A stretch of DNA of 64,000 nucleotides. It comes from Microbacterium sp. Au-Mic1. Lineage in GTDB: Bacteria > Actinomycetota > Actinomycetes > Actinomycetales > Microbacteriaceae. The position numbers and the translations under genes are program-made. Below, piece after piece: positions 62,263-64,000 of this stretch (positions within the stretch are counted from its first letter, which is position 1; each line of letters starts with the position of its first letter). The stretch is from positions 1 through 64,000 of the forward strand of contig NZ_JAJTTF010000014.1 of the NCBI RefSeq assembly GCF_021341785.1, written 5' to 3'. Under the pieces are notes generated by a model. The model saw only the letters and a program-made list of their open reading frames with translations, was not told the DNA's origin and did no database searches.

Positions 62263-62278
62263 TTGAGCGATTGCTCAA
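62263..62278. promoter_or_regulatory. TetR-type operator TTGAGC-N4-GCTCAA, site 1
   Basis: TTGAGCGATTGCTCAA is a 16-bp inverted repeat (6+6 arms) 21 bp before the amine oxidase ATG. A matching site, TTGAGCGTTCGATCAA, is at 63177-63192, on the other side of the TetR gene. The pair suggests that the TetR regulates both genes. Confidence 0.75.
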
Positions 62279-62358
62279 GAAACGGGTTGGCTCGATGATA
62301 GGCCGCGCAGGGGCGCGGGCGCAACGGGCGGATCCGCGCGCCGTCACGGGGTGCAGCG

Positions 62359-62445
62359 TGTGACGATCGGCGCAGCGTGTGGCGATCAGCACACGGATCG
62401 GCGCCATTCCTGTGCTGATCGTCGCGGAGTGCGCCGATCGTGACA
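62359..62445. repeat. Nested double palindrome (CGATCnGC family, REPIN-like)
   Basis: Outer arms TGTGACGATCGGCGCA (62359-62374) and TGCGCCGATCGTGACA (62430-62445) pair at 15 of 16 positions. Inner arms GCGATCAGCACA (62382-62393) and TGTGCTGATCGTCGC (62411-62425) pair with a 3-base bulge. Two forward then two inverted units, the same plan as 2184, 7147 and 29668. Between the TetR stop (62469) and the amine oxidase promoter, likely a terminator of TetR. Confidence 0.7.
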
Positions 62446-62468
62446 CGGCGTGGGGTGGCTGTGGGCCC

Positions 62469-63053
62469 TCAGGTGCGCCAGGGGTGCAGGATCGCGGCGA
62501 GCACGCGCAGGTGCGTGGCGGCGTCCGCCGGCTCGGCGACCTCGACGATCTGCTGCCCGTACGTGATCGCGCGCAGGAGTGCCAGCACGTCGTCGAGTGG
62601 AGTGTCCGCCCGCAGTTCGCCGTCGGCGACGGCCTGTTCGAGTGCTTCGGAGGTCTCCGTGCGCCAGAGCGGGATCGTCGGAGCGGACGCCTCGGCGGTG
62701 GGCGCGATCGAGGCGAGGCGCCCCCAGAACCCCACCACGACATGCGCTTCGGTGCGCGTGGTGGCGTCGACCGGTAGCACCTCGCGCATGATCGCCTCCA
62801 GGCGTGCGAGCCCGCGCAGGCCTTCGGTCGCCGTGCGGATCCGCTCCTCGGTACGGCGGGTGACTTCGGCCGCTGCGGCGCGGATCACGTCGTCGAAGCC
62901 GTCGAAGTAGTGCCACAGGGACCCGACGGCGACGCCCAGCTCGCGCGCCACGGCCCGCGAGTTCACCCCGTCGTGGCCGTCGCGGGCGGCGACGGCCAGC
63001 AGCGCCGCGGCGATGTCGCGCCGGCGCGCATCGTGATCGACGACTCTGGGCAT
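62469..63053 (-). CDS. TetR-family regulator of the amine oxidase region
   Basis: 194 aa. HTH at about 8-50 (ARRRDIAAALLAVAARDGHDGVNSRAVARELGVAVGSLWHYFDGFDDVIRAAA), then a TetR ligand domain. CAGGAT (63060-63065, minus strand) ends 6 nt before ATG 63053, a leaderless start. Two TTGAGC-N4-GNTCAA palindromes, upstream of the amine oxidase and of the membrane protein, flank this gene and are its likely sites. Ligand unknown; an amine is plausible. Confidence 0.85.
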   Translation of the reverse strand: MPRVVDHDARRRDIAAALLAVAARDGHDGVNSRAVARELGVAVGSLWHYFDGFDDVIRAAAAEVTRRTEERIRTATEGLRGLARLEAIMREVLPVDATTRTEAHVVVGFWGRLASIAPTAEASAPTIPLWRTETSEALEQAVADGELRADTPLDDVLALLRAITYGQQIVEVAEPADAATHLRVLAAILHPWRT

Positions 63054-63154
63054 GCGTCCATCCTGGCGCAGATTCCGCGATGGCCGTCCGCGCATCCGGT
63101 GGCGCGCGGATGGGATCCGGCGCCCCCGGTCCCCGATCGGTCGCCGAGATCCGG

Positions 63155-63171
63155 ATGCCTCCCGGGGGTAT
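63155..63171. promoter_or_regulatory. CsoR-type box 2 (imperfect)
   Basis: ATGCCTCCCGGGGGTAT matches box 1 (ATACCCCCCGGGGGTAT, 60154-60170) at 15 of 17 positions. It lies 35 bp before ATG 63206 and 5 bp ahead of the second TetR operator. Two of its left-arm positions break the palindrome, so binding may be weaker. Confidence 0.5.
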
Positions 63172-63176
63172 TGTTT

Positions 63177-63192
63177 TTGAGCGTTCGATCAA
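63177..63192. promoter_or_regulatory. TetR-type operator TTGAGC-N4-GATCAA, site 2
   Basis: TTGAGCGTTCGATCAA shares 13 of 16 positions with site 1 at 62263. It ends 13 bp before ATG 63206 and would overlap the promoter of the membrane protein gene. Confidence 0.7.
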
Positions 63193-63205
63193 TAACACTG
63201 TTCGG

Positions 63206-63892
63206 ATGCTCCACACGGCAGCGACGGTGCTGATGATCGGATCCGCGATCGCGGCGGCGGCGTGCTGCCTCGGTGCCGGGCGCGTCGTGCCCAGCGCGGT
63301 GCCGTGGCAGGCGCGGCAGAGCGCCGTGGTGATGGCCCTCGGCATGGTCGCCTTGTGTGCGGGCGGCCACGACGCCCGCATCCCGCTGCTGGTCGCGGTC
63401 TCGGGGATCGTCTCCGCGATGCTGGGCGTGGCGGGAACACGCGGGCGGACGCACGCCGACGCCTGCTTCCACCGCGCGCTCGGCGGCGTGGTGATGGCGG
63501 TATGCGCTCTGGCGATGCTGCGCACCGAGGTCGTCACGGGCGCGAATCCGGGCTCGACCGGCGGCGTCGCCGCGGCGACGGCCGCGGGCCCGGGGCATGC
63601 CGGTCACGGCGGGATCGTGCCGCTGTCCGTGGTGGCGGCGGCCGCAGTCGCCGTGCTGCTCGGGCTCATGCTCGTCGCGCGGGTGCGGCACCGCGCGGTT
63701 CTCGGCCGTGCCGCAGCGGTCGGTGCTCGCGCGACAGCGCGCGTCGTGGCTGTCGCCGCCGGTGGCGCGTCTTCCGGTCGGGCGGTGACGCGGGGGAGCG
63801 GGGTGCTCAACGGGTGGATCCTGCTCGAGGCGGAGGGCGCGGCGATGGCGGTGTCCATGGTCGTGATGGGCGCGATGGTGCTCGTGATCTGA
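63206..63892 (+). CDS. Multispanning membrane protein of unknown function
   Basis: 228 aa with about six hydrophobic segments (starting at residue 4) and a loop GPGHAGHGG with two histidines. The C-terminal LLEAEGAAMAVSMVVMGAMVLVI is Met-rich. Weak resemblance to DUF5134-type proteins. ATG 63206 is chosen because the frame further upstream runs through the operator boxes. Both the CsoR-type box 2 and TetR site 2 lie within 52 bp upstream, linking it to the amine oxidase. Confidence 0.6.
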   Translation: MLHTAATVLMIGSAIAAAACCLGAGRVVPSAVPWQARQSAVVMALGMVALCAGGHDARIPLLVAVSGIVSAMLGVAGTRGRTHADACFHRALGGVVMAVCALAMLRTEVVTGANPGSTGGVAAATAAGPGHAGHGGIVPLSVVAAAAVAVLLGLMLVARVRHRAVLGRAAAVGARATARVVAVAAGGASSGRAVTRGSGVLNGWILLEAEGAAMAVSMVVMGAMVLVI

Positions 63893-63956
63893 GGTGCAGG
63901 CGGCGCCTCGCGGCCCGGCTTCCCGCGTATCGTTCGGATCCCGTACATTCTGATGC

Positions 63957-64000
63957 ATGACCTTCTCCGGCACGGCTGCGATCGACCTGGGTAAATCGCT
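63957..64000 (+). CDS. Truncated 5' end of a gene (runs off the window)
   Basis: Reads MTFSGTAAIDLGKS and continues past the window end. TACATT (63944-63949) lies 7 nt before ATG 63957, the leaderless arrangement seen elsewhere. The AIDLGKS start resembles ROK/BadF-type sugar kinases (phosphate 1 motif), but 14 residues are too few to identify it. Confidence 0.45.
   Translation, partial: MTFSGTAAIDLGKS

Noticed and set aside
63206-63892. Copper transporter
   Set aside because: No metal-binding transporter motif (such as CPC or CxxC) is present; only the operator links it to copper.

Overview
The window is about 70% GC, has dense genes with short gaps, and uses ATG/GTG starts with purine-rich ribosome sites or actinobacterial leaderless starts (a TANNNT-like -10 box 6 nt before ATG). 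Protein types (13E12/DUF222-HNH, MoaF, DhaK-DhaL-DhaM, Lrp- and TetR-controlled catabolism) and an extreme excess of GGATCC suggest a high-GC actinobacterium of the Microbacteriaceae, most likely Microbacterium-like; this assignment is inference. No rRNA, tRNA, CRISPR array, prophage or transposase was seen.

Layout. 1-6.5 kb: a RecQ helicase fused to a phosphoribosyltransferase-like tail, then a branched-chain 2-oxoacid dehydrogenase operon (E1a-E1b-E2, minus strand) with a divergent Lrp/AsnC regulator. 6.6-12.5 kb: a phosphoribosyltransferase, an IclR regulator and the PTS-dependent dihydroxyacetone kinase operon dhaK-dhaL-dhaM. 12.7-18.6 kb: an MHS-family transporter and a C45 hydrolase under a divergent LacI regulator with a perfect operator, a HAD phosphatase, a DUF998 membrane protein and a small protein. 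18.8-22.3 kb: aldehyde dehydrogenase, GMC oxidoreductase, TetR. 22.5-28.3 kb: a sulfonate/sulfate-ester type ABC importer co-transcribed with a sulfatase. 28.4-34.7 kb: an acyl-CoA dehydrogenase-like flavoprotein, a ketosynthase/AMP-ligase pair, and a TetR/flavin monooxygenase divergon with an operator array. 34.8-42.1 kb: MFS exporter, amidohydrolase, MoaF, APC transporter and two divergent SDRs. 42.1-45.4 kb: ion channel, DUF3465 protein, 13E12/HNH protein and a 56-aa leaderless ORF. 45.5-53.3 kb: a MoaF-SnoaL-Liv ABC importer operon (permease and ATPase fused in LivMG), a DHFR-fold protein and an AraC/FeaR-like activator. 53.5-60.1 kb: a stand-alone fumarate-reductase-type flavoprotein with LysR, a MocR/EamA pair with overlapping start codons and a DHA2 exporter. 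60.2-64 kb: a copper amine oxidase with its TetR regulator, a small membrane protein and the start of another gene.

How it fits together. This is a catabolic and scavenging region: transporters sit with the oxidoreductases that use their cargo, and most units have a dedicated regulator with a visible operator. A recurring theme is monoamine/amino-compound use: copper amine oxidase, two MoaF paralogues (a family first linked to the monoamine regulon of Klebsiella), an AraC/FeaR-like activator, an APC and a Liv-type importer, SDRs and an aldehyde dehydrogenase.

Between and sometimes inside genes lie several families of 65-110 bp palindromic elements (REPIN-like double-hairpins, a cloverleaf-like repeat in two copies, and short repeats read in frame inside protein linkers). 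These, the shared TetR and copper-type operator boxes around the amine oxidase, and the uniform leaderless start signal are the main non-routine observations.
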